64,000 bases of DNA from Burkholderiaceae bacterium (lineage in GTDB: Bacteria > Pseudomonadota > Gammaproteobacteria > Burkholderiales > Burkholderiaceae_D). The notes under the pieces are model-generated. The model did no database searches. It was not told where the DNA came from and saw only the letters and a list, made by a program, of their open reading frames with translations. How positions within the stretch are numbered: position 1 is the stretch's first letter; every line of letters begins with the position of its first letter. The position numbers were made by a program, and so were the translations under genes. Where the stretch lies: the NCBI GenBank assembly GCA_031291325.1, contig JARLJG010000070.1, positions 22,330 through 86,329 of the forward strand, read 5' to 3'. This document shows, one piece after another, positions 26,372 to 35,949 of the stretch.

Positions 26372-29300
26372 ATGCATCGGACACTGTTGCGACAACTCCG
26401 GCGCGTTTGTGGAATAGAAAGCGAAGATAGCTTGCAGCAACTCTTCCACGCTGCGTCCGAATTGGCATTGAAACCGGATATTGCGCCGCAGATGCAATCG
26501 TTTTTGCGCGGCCTGGAGGAATTCGTTTCCCGTGTCGATGCCGCCTATCTGCAATCCGATCTCGATCTCAATTTGCGCACCCGCAGCCTCGAATTGAGTT
26601 CGACCGAACTGAATCAGGCCAATGATCGAATGCGCTCGGACATTCTCTTGCGCAACCGTGTCTTGCAATCGCTGCGCCAGGCTGCGGGCAGTTTGCTCGA
26701 ACATGACGAGTCCGGCTTGGCGCTGCCGGCGGAGGAGGATTTGGAAGGTCTGTCGGCCTTGCTTCCCGTGCTGGTGCGGCAGCAGGAAGAACGGCGGATC
26801 GAGTTGGCCAATCAGCGTTTTGCGATGGATCAACATGCGATTGTCAGCATGACGGACACCGACGGAAATATTCTCTATGTCAACGATAAATTCTGCGGCA
26901 TCAGCGGCTATTCGCGCGGCGAACTGCTGGGGCAAAACCATCGTATCATCAACTCCGGCTATCATCCGATAGAATTCTTCTCGGTGATGTGGAAGACTAT
27001 TGCGGCGGGCCGCGTCTGGCACGGCGAAATTTGCAACAAGAACAAGCAGGGTCAACAGTATTGGGTGGACGCGACGATCGTGCCGTTTCTCGACCGCAGC
27101 AATCGACCCTATCAATATATTGCAATCCGCACTGAGATCACCGGCCGCAAGAAAATGGCGGAAAAGATCGCCAACAGCGAGCGCCAGTACCGCAATGTCG
27201 TCAACGGTCTCATCGAAGTGGTTTTCCGGGCGGACCGGGACGGCGTATGGACTTTCCTCAATCCTGCATGGACTGCGATCACCGGGTTTTCGGTGAAAGA
27301 GACGATCGGCAGGAATTTCATCGATTTCATCTATCCGCAGGATCGTGCAGCGGCGCGCAGTCGTTTCGTCGAGATGATGGCAGGCGGCTCCACCTTTACC
27401 AAGCATGAAGTGCGTTATCTCACGCGCGAGGGCAGCTACCGCTGGATCGAAGTCTACGCGCAACTGGAAATCGACGATGATGGCAGAGTCGTCGGCGTCG
27501 CTGGCAGTTTGTCGGATATCACCGACAAGCGTCTGGCCACTATGCAAATCAAGGAGAACCTGGACTTCGTCGATGCCTTGCTGGAATCGATACCGGTGCC
27601 GGTTTACCTGAAGGACCCCGAGGGGCGTTATCTGCGTCTGAACAAAGCGTTCGGCAAATTTTTTTCGATTCGCGTCGACCAATGGCTGGGAAAGACCGCG
27701 TTCGATTTATTGAGTGCGGAAGATGCGCGCGCCTACACTGCACACGATCGCGAATTGATGGAAAGTCGCGGTGCGCAAACCGTCGAAACGCTGCTGACCT
27801 TGCAAGATCGGAAAGTCGACACCTTGCATAGCAAGGCCGTGTTGACCAAACCCGATGGTTCCTTGATCGGTTTGGTCGGCACCATTGTCGATATTTCCAG
27901 TCAAAAGGCGGCAGAACGCGCTTTGTTGCATGCCAAGGAGGCGGCTGAATCGGCGAATCGATCGAAGAGCGAATTCCTCGCCAACATGAGCCATGAAATC
28001 CGCACACCGATGAACGGCATCATCGGTATGACCGACCTGGTCCTTTCTTCGGCACTGGAAAAGCACCAGCGCGAATATCTGGAGGTCGTCAAGGCGTCGG
28101 CCGACGCTTTATTGGAGATCATCAATGACATTCTGGATTTTTCAAAGATCGAAGCCGGCAAGATGAGCCTGGAAACGATTTCCTTCGATCTCAGCCAGCT
28201 GGTGCCCGATACGCTGCGCACGCTCACCTTGCGGGCGCAGCAAAGCGGACTGGAACTGGCGCTCGATCTCGATCCCGACATCCCGGATTTCGTGTTGGGC
28301 GACCCTGGAAGATTGCGGCAGATTTTAACCAATCTGGTAGGCAATGCGATCAAATTTACGCGCACGGGCGAGATCGTCGTGCGTGCGCGCCTGCTGCATA
28401 GGGATGCCGACCTCGCACGGCTGGAAATCAGCGTGTCCGACAGCGGCATCGGCATCCCGCTGGAAAAACAGCGGCAAGTGTTTGAGGCATTTGAGCAGGA
28501 GGATGGTTCCACCACGCGGCGCTTCGGCGGCACCGGGCTGGGTCTTTCGATCACCAAGCGCCTGGTCGACATGATGGGCGGCGAGATATCCGTGTCGAGC
28601 CGGGTCGGCAAAGGCAGCACCTTCACTGTCGCCGTCTCATTCAGAATCGACCAGCGCAGCCGACGTGTCGTTGATGTCGCGCCGATCTCGTTGGCGGGAA
28701 GGACCGTCATGCTGATCGACGACAGCGACACCAATTTGACAATCTTGAAGGCGATGTTCGGGCGTTGGCAGGTCAAGACCGTCGTCATGCATTCCGGCGC
28801 ACAAGCGCTCGCGTATTGTCGCAGCGAACCGTGCAAGCTCGACTGCATCGTCATGGACTACGTCATGCCGGACATAAATGGTTTCGACACCGCCAAGGCG
28901 ATGGCGGAAATTGCCGGCTATCGGGACGTGCCGATCGTTATCTTGTCGTCCTCCGGCTTGCCGGGCGACGCCCACAAATGCAAACAGATAGGCATCCAGG
29001 GCTATTTGCTAAAACCCGCCAGCCACACGGAGATCTTTGCCGTGGTCGGCAGCGTGATCGATCGAACCCGAACCCAAGCCGGGGATGTCCCTGTCGTCAC
29101 CCGCCATACGATCAGCGCATCGGTGGCCTCGCTTTCGATTTTGCTGGCCGAGGATAACCAGCTCAATCAAAAGTTGGCGCTGGCCTTGCTGCACAAATGG
29201 GGGCATCGGGTGGATGTCGCCAACAATGGGATCGAAGCGCTGGCACTGCACAAAAGCAAGACTTTCGATTTGATATTGATGGATTTGCAGATGCCGTTGA

Positions 29301-29932
29301 TGGGTGGATTCGAGGCCACCGCCGCCATTCGCGCGCGCGAGAAGGCGGGCGCCAAAAGGACGGTGGTGATTGCAATGACTGCCAATGCCCTGGAAGGCGA
29401 CCGCGAAAAATGCATCGCCGGCGGCATGGACGATTACCTGTCAAAACCGTTCAAGGCTGACATGTTTTCCGGGATCTTGAAGAAATATTCTCCTTACGAA
29501 AAGAAGGAGAAATCGGCGGAGCAAGAAAATGTTGCCGAGGCCCCGTCAGTGAGCGCAAATATTGCCGAGAACGCAGCGCTCGACCAGTTCGATTACGCCA
29601 AAGCGATCAAGAATTCGGATGCCGAAGTGGTAACATTGATTGCTGCCCATTTTTTGGAAGAGGCGCCCAAGCAATTGACAAGAATGCGGCGTGCCTGGGA
29701 AACGGCTGAATACGACGCACTGCAAAGGGAAGCGCATGCAATGGCCGGGCTGTTGGCAAATTTCATGGCCGAGCCGGCACGGCGCGTCGCTGCGGAAATC
29801 GATCACTGCGCGCGCGACAAGGTGCCGGCGCCGCTGGCGGATCTGTTCGACGCACTCGACCGCGAAATCGCGTTATTGGCGCCGCATCTGGCTAGCGCGG
29901 CGAAAATTGCATCGGATAGCATCAGTTCGTAA
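26372..29932 (+). CDS. Three-PAS hybrid histidine kinase with two receivers and an HPt domain
   Basis: A soluble 1186-residue kinase with no clear membrane segment. Order: helical N-terminus (1-140), three PAS domains (about 148-260, 268-385, 390-505), HisKA with His541 in MSHEIRTPMNG, HATPase_c ending GTGLGLSITKRLV, receiver 1 (Asp829 in CIVMDYVMPD), receiver 2 (Asp971 in LILMDLQMP) and a C-terminal HPt with His1122. The HPt motif is HAMAG rather than the usual HSLKG. PAS domains suggest a cytoplasmic redox, flavin or haem input. Both neighbouring HPt and CheY-like genes could be partners. Confidence 0.93.
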   Translation: MHRTLLRQLRRVCGIESEDSLQQLFHAASELALKPDIAPQMQSFLRGLEEFVSRVDAAYLQSDLDLNLRTRSLELSSTELNQANDRMRSDILLRNRVLQSLRQAAGSLLEHDESGLALPAEEDLEGLSALLPVLVRQQEERRIELANQRFAMDQHAIVSMTDTDGNILYVNDKFCGISGYSRGELLGQNHRIINSGYHPIEFFSVMWKTIAAGRVWHGEICNKNKQGQQYWVDATIVPFLDRSNRPYQYIAIRTEITGRKKMAEKIANSERQYRNVVNGLIEVVFRADRDGVWTFLNPAWTAITGFSVKETIGRNFIDFIYPQDRAAARSRFVEMMAGGSTFTKHEVRYLTREGSYRWIEVYAQLEIDDDGRVVGVAGSLSDITDKRLATMQIKENLDFVDALLESIPVPVYLKDPEGRYLRLNKAFGKFFSIRVDQWLGKTAFDLLSAEDARAYTAHDRELMESRGAQTVETLLTLQDRKVDTLHSKAVLTKPDGSLIGLVGTIVDISSQKAAERALLHAKEAAESANRSKSEFLANMSHEIRTPMNGIIGMTDLVLSSALEKHQREYLEVVKASADALLEIINDILDFSKIEAGKMSLETISFDLSQLVPDTLRTLTLRAQQSGLELALDLDPDIPDFVLGDPGRLRQILTNLVGNAIKFTRTGEIVVRARLLHRDADLARLEISVSDSGIGIPLEKQRQVFEAFEQEDGSTTRRFGGTGLGLSITKRLVDMMGGEISVSSRVGKGSTFTVAVSFRIDQRSRRVVDVAPISLAGRTVMLIDDSDTNLTILKAMFGRWQVKTVVMHSGAQALAYCRSEPCKLDCIVMDYVMPDINGFDTAKAMAEIAGYRDVPIVILSSSGLPGDAHKCKQIGIQGYLLKPASHTEIFAVVGSVIDRTRTQAGDVPVVTRHTISASVASLSILLAEDNQLNQKLALALLHKWGHRVDVANNGIEALALHKSKTFDLILMDLQMPLMGGFEATAAIRAREKAGAKRTVVIAMTANALEGDREKCIAGGMDDYLSKPFKADMFSGILKKYSPYEKKEKSAEQENVAEAPSVSANIAENAALDQFDYAKAIKNSDAEVVTLIAAHFLEEAPKQLTRMRRAWETAEYDALQREAHAMAGLLANFMAEPARRVAAEIDHCARDKVPAPLADLFDALDREIALLAPHLASAAKIASDSISS

Positions 29933-29946
29933 CGAGACAGGCGAAA

Positions 29947-30303
29947 ATGAATTCAACTTACTATACGCATTGCCAGCCGGGGCTTTTGTTGGAAAACATC
30001 GGCGGCGATCAGGAAATATTTTTGCAGCTGGCGGAAATTTTTCAACGTGAAAGTGTCGCCATATTCGAGCGAATGCGCGCCGCCGCAATGGCGTCGAACT
30101 TCGCACAATTGGGACGTGAGAGTCATTCGCTAAAGGGAACGGTCGGCCCCTTGGGCGCGGATAAACTGGTCGATATGCTCGTCGAAATCGAGGACGAGTG
30201 CAATAGCAGTCAATGCGTTTGCGATGAGAGAAAATTGCTTGCGATCGCCGACGCGTTGCACCACGTGCGAACCGAGCTTCAACATTTCATCGACAATTCT
30301 TAG
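29947..30303 (+). CDS. Stand-alone HPt phosphotransfer protein
   Basis: A 118-residue helical protein with the full phosphotransfer motif ESHSLKGTVGPLGA, His60. It starts 14 bases after the hybrid kinase stop and is almost certainly co-transcribed. Having a canonical HPt next to a kinase whose own HPt motif is altered suggests it is the main exit for phosphate in this relay, for example to the CheY-like, ANTAR or HD-GYP receivers nearby. Confidence 0.9.
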   Translation: MNSTYYTHCQPGLLLENIGGDQEIFLQLAEIFQRESVAIFERMRAAAMASNFAQLGRESHSLKGTVGPLGADKLVDMLVEIEDECNSSQCVCDERKLLAIADALHHVRTELQHFIDNS

Positions 30304-30313
30304 AAGATGCCCT

Positions 30314-30336
30314 GGCGCCCCCTATCGGGGAGCGCC
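30314..30336. terminator. Bidirectional stem-loop between HPt and CheY-like genes
   Basis: GGCGCCCCC pairs with GGGGAGCGCC (one bulged A) around TATC, in the 40 bases separating two convergent stop codons. No long U-run is present. Confidence 0.45.
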
Positions 30337-30343
30337 GACCGAT

Positions 30344-30727
30344 TCAGATATGCGGCGGTTGTTGACCGGAGCGCAGCACAGCGTCTTTCACGGTTTTCAA
30401 GACGATGCTGGCATTGAATGGCTTGATGATGAATCCTTTCGCGCCATTTCCCAGGCATTCCTTGACTGTTTCGATATCGTGTTTTCCGGTCACCATCAAC
30501 ACGATGGTTTTCGGCAATTCGGTCGCCACCTGTTTCAATACCTCGATCCCGCTGCCGTCGGGCATTAGAATGTCGAGGCAAACGATATCGGGTTTGTTTT
30601 TCAAAATCTGCTCCAGCCCATTCTTGCTGTTGCTGGCCTCGGCCACCACTTTGTAACCCTCGGAACTAAGGATGGTACGCAAAAGCGCCCGAGTCATTTC
30701 GTTATCGTCGACGATCAACACGTTCAC
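30344..30727 (-). CDS. CheY-like single-domain response regulator
   Basis: A 127-residue receiver with no output domain: VDDNEM acidic pair, phospho-acceptor Asp52 in VCLDILMPDGSG, Thr near 80 (VLMVTGKHD) and Lys in FIIKPF. It is convergent with the HPt gene. It may act on a protein target, or as a phosphate sink for the hybrid kinase/HPt system. Confidence 0.92.
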   Translation of the reverse strand: MNVLIVDDNEMTRALLRTILSSEGYKVVAEASNSKNGLEQILKNKPDIVCLDILMPDGSGIEVLKQVATELPKTIVLMVTGKHDIETVKECLGNGAKGFIIKPFNASIVLKTVKDAVLRSGQQPPHI

Positions 30728-31048
30728 GATTGCGCCACTCCTAAATGAAATCCAGATCAGGCATGTTGCCTGCAGTCGATTTTATCGAAATTCCCACCTT
30801 TCCACCATTTGAAATTCGATATTTATCGCATATTCGCGGTAAATACCCGATCACGGCTAGATTCATGCTGTTTTTTTGAAATCAACGATGATTATTGGCG
30901 GGGGATTTACAAGGAGGAATTTGAAAGGGGGAATGGTTTTCAATTGCGTTTCCCGCATTTTGATCTATATCAACACATCCGCAATACCGTTTACGTACAC
31001 TTCCCCATCGAAACTTCATGTACCATGCCGGGTCATGGGAGATAAGAC
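30728..31048. other. Intergenic region upstream of ccmA
   Basis: About 320 bases between the divergent CheY-like gene and ccmA. It contains the FNR-type promoter described at 30960-31008 and the ccmA ribosome binding site GGGAGAT. A short frame after AAGGAGGAAT at 30911 does not encode anything recognisable. Confidence 0.5.
30960..31008 (+). promoter_or_regulatory. FNR site and -10 box for the ccm operon
   Basis: TTGATCTATATCAA at 30960-30973 is a perfect FNR/ANR consensus. TACACT at 30996-31001 can be the -10 box, giving a start near 31008 with the site centred at about -41.5, and a 40-base leader before ccmA. FNR-type control of ccm genes is known in other proteobacteria. Confidence 0.65.
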
Positions 31049-31684
31049 ATGACTTTGCAAGGGTATCAACTTGCTTGCTCGCGGGGCGAACGGCATTTAT
31101 TTACAGACGTGAATTTTGAGATCGAAAGCGGCGATGCGTTGCGTATTGCCGGCACGAACGGTAGCGGGAAAACCAGTTTGTTGCGTCTGCTTTGCGGATT
31201 GACCCACCCAGCCGCAGGCGAAGTGCGCTGGAACGGCGAAAACGTGCGCCGCGCGCGCGACGAGTATTGCAGCGAATTGATTTATCTGGGTCATGCGAAC
31301 GGCGTCAAGGACGACCTCGCGGCATGGGAGAATTTGACCTTCAATGCGACCTTGTCTGGACATCCGATCACTTCGCAACAGGCATGGGACGCGCTGGATT
31401 TGCTCGGTTTGGACGAAGTCGGCCATTTGCCGACAAGGTCGTTGTCGCAGGGACAGCGCAAGCGTGTGGCGTTGGCCAGGCTGTGGCTGGAAAATGCGCC
31501 GCGACTTTGGATTTTGGACGAGCCGTTTACCGCTTTGGATCGCGACGCCGTCGATCAATTGTGCCGTCGGCTGGAGCATCATCTGGCCAGTGGCGGATTG
31601 GTGGTCTATACCACCCATCAGGAAATTACGCTTGGCGCGGGGCGCATGCTGCAACTTGATTTGGGCGAGGAGGCGCAATGCTGA
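31049..31684 (+). CDS. ccmA: Haem exporter ATP-binding protein CcmA
   Basis: A 211-residue ABC ATPase. Walker A is GTNGSGKTSLLRLL, the signature LSQGQRKRVALARL and Walker B LWILDEPFTALD. CcmA powers release of the haem-loaded CcmE from CcmC/CcmD in system I cytochrome c maturation. GGGAGAT is well placed before the ATG. The stop overlaps ccmB. First gene of the nine-gene operon. Confidence 0.95.
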   Translation: MTLQGYQLACSRGERHLFTDVNFEIESGDALRIAGTNGSGKTSLLRLLCGLTHPAAGEVRWNGENVRRARDEYCSELIYLGHANGVKDDLAAWENLTFNATLSGHPITSQQAWDALDLLGLDEVGHLPTRSLSQGQRKRVALARLWLENAPRLWILDEPFTALDRDAVDQLCRRLEHHLASGGLVVYTTHQEITLGAGRMLQLDLGEEAQC

Positions 31685-32346
31685 AAGCGCTGGCTTGTGT
31701 GATTCACCGCGACTTGTTGCTGGCGTTTCGCCGCCGCTCCGATATCGTCACGACTTTATTCTTTTTTATAATCGTCGTCAGCCTGTTTCCACTGGGTGTC
31801 GGCGCGGAGCCAGGCCTGTTGCGCACCATTGCCCCCGGCATCGTCTGGGTCAGTGCGTTGCTGGCATCGATGCTGGCCTTGGGGCGCTTGTTTGCGCTTG
31901 ATTACGCCGATGGCACGTTGGAGCAGATGCTGCTTTCAGCCGAACCGATCAGCATCATCGTCATCGGCAAAGTCATCGCCCATTGGCTGGTATCGGGTTT
32001 TCCGCTGGTTATTTTGGCGCCATTGCTGGCGGTGCAGTTCGATTTGCCGGGGGATTCGATCCAAGTCCTGTTCCTGAGCCTGTTGCTTGGCACGCCGGTA
32101 TTGAGCTTGATTGGAGCGATTGGCGCGGCATTGACCATCGGGCTGCGCGGCGGCGGCGCACTGGTATCCTTGCTGGTGTTGCCGCTGTATATTCCAGTCT
32201 TGATTTTTGGCGCCGGCGCGGTCGGCGCCGAAGCCAGCGGTTTGGGGGCAAGCGCACATTTGTTGTTGCTTGGTGGCGCGTTGGCTGCCGCAGCGGCGAT
32301 GACCCCTTGGGCGACCTCGGCGGCACTGCGGATTGCTATGGAGTGA
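31678..32346 (+). CDS. ccmB: Haem exporter membrane protein CcmB
   Basis: A 222-residue protein with six hydrophobic helices. It has FRRRSDIVTTLFFFIIVVSLFPLGVG at the start and GTPVLSLIGAIGAALTIGLRGGGALVSLLVLPLYIPVLIFG split in the second half, as in CcmB. It forms the permease of the CcmAB transporter. The ATG overlaps ccmA, with AGGAGG in front. A 135-base gap follows before ccmC, unusual in an otherwise overlapping operon. Confidence 0.94.
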   Translation: MLKALACVIHRDLLLAFRRRSDIVTTLFFFIIVVSLFPLGVGAEPGLLRTIAPGIVWVSALLASMLALGRLFALDYADGTLEQMLLSAEPISIIVIGKVIAHWLVSGFPLVILAPLLAVQFDLPGDSIQVLFLSLLLGTPVLSLIGAIGAALTIGLRGGGALVSLLVLPLYIPVLIFGAGAVGAEASGLGASAHLLLLGGALAAAAAMTPWATSAALRIAME

Positions 32347-32481
32347 TTGATGGACATATACGGTCTTTGCATGAATTTTGGCAAAAAATAAATTTTGGAA
32401 TATTGAGTAGAATTGCTTCGGTCGCGCATGGTTAGGGATTTGCTAAGCGAATTAAAATAATTTCGATGGAGTAATATTGCG

Positions 32482-33264
32482 GTGTCCAATATGAGTAACA
32501 CACTTTCTTCAGCGCACGAATCAACCAAAATCCATTGGTTCAAATACGCGTCGCCGCAGCTTTTTTTTCCGCTGGCGGGAAAATTCATCCCTTTGTTTAG
32601 CGTCGCCGCGATACTGTTGTGCATCGCGGGCTTTTATATCGGGTTCTTCTACGCTCCGACCGATGTCCAGCAGCACGATGCCTACCGCATCATTTTCCTG
32701 CATGTGCCGGCGGCCTGGATGTCGATGTTCATCTACATGGTGATGGCATTCTGGGCTGGAATCGGCTTGGTCATGAATACGCGCCTCTCTTCGATGATGG
32801 CCAGCGCGCTGGCGCCGACCGGGGCGATGTTCACCTTCCTGGCGCTGTGGACCGGCGCATTTTGGGGGCGGCCGACCTGGGGCGCGTGGTGGGTTTGGGA
32901 TGCGCGCCTGACATCGGAGCTGATTCTCCTGTTCCTGTATATCGGATTTATCGCGCTGCAGGCATCGATCGACGAACCGCGCCGCGCCGACAGGGCGGGC
33001 GCCGTGCTGGCCTTGGTCGGTGTCGTCAATGTGCCGATCATTTATTTTTCCGTCAAGTGGTGGAATACCTTGCATCAGGGCTCGTCCGTCAACTTGACCA
33101 GCGCGCCGAAAATGGCAATGACCATGCTGCTGGGCATGCTGGTCATGGCGCTTGGATTTTGGGCCTATACTTTTGTCGTCGCCCTGATGCGTTTGCGCTG
33201 CATCGTGCTCGAGCGCGAACGGCACACCGACTGGGTGAAGGAATATTTGGAGAAGACTGCATGA
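32482..33264 (+). CDS. ccmC: Haem handling protein CcmC
   Basis: A 260-residue inner membrane protein with the tryptophan-rich haem motif WGRPTWGAWWVWDARLTSE in the periplasmic loop and six membrane helices. It loads haem on CcmE. The GTG at 32482 is supported by GGAG 10 bases upstream, whereas the later ATG at 32491 has none at the right distance. The stop overlaps ccmD. Confidence 0.95.
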   Translation: MSNMSNTLSSAHESTKIHWFKYASPQLFFPLAGKFIPLFSVAAILLCIAGFYIGFFYAPTDVQQHDAYRIIFLHVPAAWMSMFIYMVMAFWAGIGLVMNTRLSSMMASALAPTGAMFTFLALWTGAFWGRPTWGAWWVWDARLTSELILLFLYIGFIALQASIDEPRRADRAGAVLALVGVVNVPIIYFSVKWWNTLHQGSSVNLTSAPKMAMTMLLGMLVMALGFWAYTFVVALMRLRCIVLERERHTDWVKEYLEKTA

Positions 33265-33464
33265 TTTGGGATAGCTGGAGTGATTTTTTTGCGATGGGCG
33301 GGTACGCGCTCTATGTATGGGGATCGATCGTCGTGGTCGCCGCCTGCATGCTGGGCGAACCATTGGCGTTGATGTTGCGACGCAAGTCGATTCTTCAGCA
33401 ACTCAAAGGGCCGCGTCGGCCGGCTTCGGCAAGGAAGGGAGCGCGCAATGAAAACGCGGCATAA
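33261..33464 (+). CDS. ccmD: Haem exporter small subunit CcmD
   Basis: A 67-residue protein with one hydrophobic helix (GGYALYVWGSIVVVAACMLGE) and a basic tail, as in CcmD, which stabilises CcmE within the CcmABC complex. The ATG overlaps the ccmC stop, and its own end overlaps ccmE by 17 bases. Confidence 0.88.
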   Translation: MIWDSWSDFFAMGGYALYVWGSIVVVAACMLGEPLALMLRRKSILQQLKGPRRPASARKGARNENAA

Positions 33465-33957
33465 ACGCTTGGCATTGGTGGCGGCCGGGTTGGCGGTGCT
33501 GGGTGTCGCAGCCTGGCTGATTTTGTCGGCCTTCCAGAAAAACCTGGTGTTTTTCTTTACGCCGACGCAGATTTTCGCCGGTGAAGCGCCGCATGGCCGC
33601 AGTTTCCGTGTCGGCGGCATGGTCGAAAAGGGCACCCTGGTGCATCAGCCGGACGGCTTGACCTGGACTTTCATGGTCACCGATACGGCTAAAAAGATCC
33701 CGGTCAGCTATAAGGGAATCTTGCCGGATTTGTTCAAGGAAGGCAAAGGCGTGGTCGCCGAGGGTAAACTGGGTAGCGACAACGTGTTTGTCGCCGAACA
33801 GGTCTTGGCGAAACATGATGAGAACTATATGCCGCCAGATGCGGCGTATGCGTTGAAAAAAGGCAAAGAGGCGAATGACGCCAACGAGCACCCTGGCGCG
33901 CCGACTGCGGGCGCTGGCGCAAGTGTCAACCAAAGTATAAAAGAAGGTGCCAAATGA
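33448..33957 (+). CDS. ccmE: Periplasmic haem chaperone CcmE
   Basis: A 169-residue membrane-anchored chaperone. After the N-terminal helix (about 7-28) comes the OB-fold with GRSFRVGGMVEKGTLVH. The covalent haem ligand is His123 in AKHDENY, with Tyr127 completing the HxxxY motif. The C-terminal tail is Ala/Gly-rich and disordered. The stop overlaps ccmF. Confidence 0.95.
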   Translation: MKTRHKRLALVAAGLAVLGVAAWLILSAFQKNLVFFFTPTQIFAGEAPHGRSFRVGGMVEKGTLVHQPDGLTWTFMVTDTAKKIPVSYKGILPDLFKEGKGVVAEGKLGSDNVFVAEQVLAKHDENYMPPDAAYALKKGKEANDANEHPGAPTAGAGASVNQSIKEGAK

Positions 33958-35939
33958 TTCCTGAACTCGGTAATTTTTCCCTGATGCTGGCGTTATGCCT
34001 GGCGCTGGTGCAAAGCATTTTCCCGATTGCCGGTTCGTTCCGGGGCAATGCGCGCTGGATGGCCTTGGCCAAGCCTGCTGCTGCCGGGCAATTCTTGTTC
34101 GTGGCGTTTTCCTTCGCTTGCCTGGTGTATTCATTCATCGCCAACGATTTCTCGGTCACTTATGTCGAGCAGAATTCGAATTCCCTGCTGCCCGTCTACT
34201 ACCGCATTGCCGGCACCTGGGGCGGCCACGAAGGTTCATTGCTGTTGTGGATACTGATGCTGACGGTATGGACGTTTGCCGTCAGTATATTCAGCGGCCA
34301 GTTGCCCGACGAAACCAAGGCGCGCGTGATCGGCGTGATGGGCTTGATCAGCATCGGCTTCCTGTGCTTCCTGCTGTTCACGTCGAATCCGTTCGACCGC
34401 ACCTTGCCGGCAGCGCCGGAAGGCCAGGATCTCAACCCCTTGCTGCAAGACTTCGGCATGATCGTGCATCCGCCCTTGCTATACATGGGCTATGTCGGCT
34501 TTTCGGTGGCGTTCGCTTTCGCCATCGCTGCGCTGATGGGCGGGCAACTGGATGCGGCGTGGGCGCGCTGGTCGCGTCCGTGGACGCTGGTGGCCTGGAT
34601 GTTCCTGACCCTCGGCATCTTCCTCGGCAGCTTTTGGGCCTACTATGAACTGGGCTGGGGCGGTTGGTGGTTTTGGGATGCGGTCGAAAATGCCTCCTTC
34701 ATGCCTTGGCTGGTCGGCACCGCGCTGGTGCACTCGCTGGCGGTGACGGAAAAACGCGGCAGCTTCAAGAACTGGACCGTCTTACTGGCGATTATCGCGT
34801 TTTCCCTCTCTTTGTTGGGCACATTCCTGGTGCGTTCCGGCGTGCTGACCTCGGTGCATGCGTTTGCGACCGATCCACGGCGCGGCTTGTACATCCTGAT
34901 ATTCCTGGCAATCGTCATCGGCGGCTCCTTGACCTTGTATGCATGGCGCGCTCCGAAAGTGGGCCTGGGCGGAAAATTCAGCCTGGTCTCGCGCGAATCC
35001 TTGTTGCTGGTCAATAACGTGTTGTTGCTCGCTGCAGCCGCCACCGTATTGCTGGGCACGCTCTATCCATTGTTCCTGGACGCCTTGAATCTGGGCAAGA
35101 TTTCGGTCGGACCACCGTATTTTGAAACGGTATTCGTGCCGCTGATGTTGCCGGTGCTGCTGCTGATGGCGGTCGGCCCGTTCGTGCGCTGGAAATCCGC
35201 TTCTCTGAAAGAACTGGTGCTGCGCCTGCGTTGGGTCGCATTGGCATCGGTGTTGATTGCGGCGATGATCTGGTTGATGATTTCAGCCTCGCCGATGTCG
35301 GTGCTCGGCATCGCATTCGCAGCCTGGATCGTGCTGGGCAGCGCGTCGCACCTGGCCGAGCGTCTGCGCCATGCGCCCGCCGGCACCCCGTTGACCCGGC
35401 GCCTCGCCAGCCAGCCGCGCAGCTATTGGGGCATGCTGGTGGCGCACGTCGGCATCGGCGTATTCGTGCTTGGCGTGACGATGGTGAAGGGGACGGAGAC
35501 CACCAACGACGTGAATATGCGGGTCGGCGACACTACCAGTATCGGCGGCTACACCTTCCGTCTGAACCGTCTGGAGAACATCAAAGGACCGAATTACACC
35601 GCGATACGCGGCACCTTCGACGTCGCGCGCGGCAACGACAAGCCGATTACGATGGCTCCTGAAAAGCGCATGTTTACCGCACGCCAGATGCCGATGACCG
35701 AAGCCGCCATCGATCGCGGCTTCACCCGCGACCTGTACATCTCGCTGGGCGAACAGGCCGAAAACGGCGCCTGGGTGGTGCGGGTGCAGCACAAGCCCTT
35801 CGTCAGTTGGATATGGGCCGGTTGCTTGATTATTGCATTCGGCGGATTCCTGGCTGCGTCCGACCGGCGTTATCGTTTGCATGCGCGCAAACGGGCGCAG
35901 GCGGAGGCGCACGGCAACCCGATCAACGTTCCCGCATGA
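33954..35939 (+). CDS. ccmF: Haem lyase subunit CcmF
   Basis: A 661-residue membrane protein, the core of the holocytochrome c synthase. It has the WWD domain GWGGWWFWDAVENASFMPWL, conserved periplasmic histidines (for example IVHPPLLYMGYVG) and about fifteen helices. Length matches the family. It overlaps ccmE by four bases; ccmG follows after ten. Confidence 0.96.
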   Translation: MIPELGNFSLMLALCLALVQSIFPIAGSFRGNARWMALAKPAAAGQFLFVAFSFACLVYSFIANDFSVTYVEQNSNSLLPVYYRIAGTWGGHEGSLLLWILMLTVWTFAVSIFSGQLPDETKARVIGVMGLISIGFLCFLLFTSNPFDRTLPAAPEGQDLNPLLQDFGMIVHPPLLYMGYVGFSVAFAFAIAALMGGQLDAAWARWSRPWTLVAWMFLTLGIFLGSFWAYYELGWGGWWFWDAVENASFMPWLVGTALVHSLAVTEKRGSFKNWTVLLAIIAFSLSLLGTFLVRSGVLTSVHAFATDPRRGLYILIFLAIVIGGSLTLYAWRAPKVGLGGKFSLVSRESLLLVNNVLLLAAAATVLLGTLYPLFLDALNLGKISVGPPYFETVFVPLMLPVLLLMAVGPFVRWKSASLKELVLRLRWVALASVLIAAMIWLMISASPMSVLGIAFAAWIVLGSASHLAERLRHAPAGTPLTRRLASQPRSYWGMLVAHVGIGVFVLGVTMVKGTETTNDVNMRVGDTTSIGGYTFRLNRLENIKGPNYTAIRGTFDVARGNDKPITMAPEKRMFTARQMPMTEAAIDRGFTRDLYISLGEQAENGAWVVRVQHKPFVSWIWAGCLIIAFGGFLAASDRRYRLHARKRAQAEAHGNPINVPA

Positions 35940-35949
35940 GGTAGAGACC

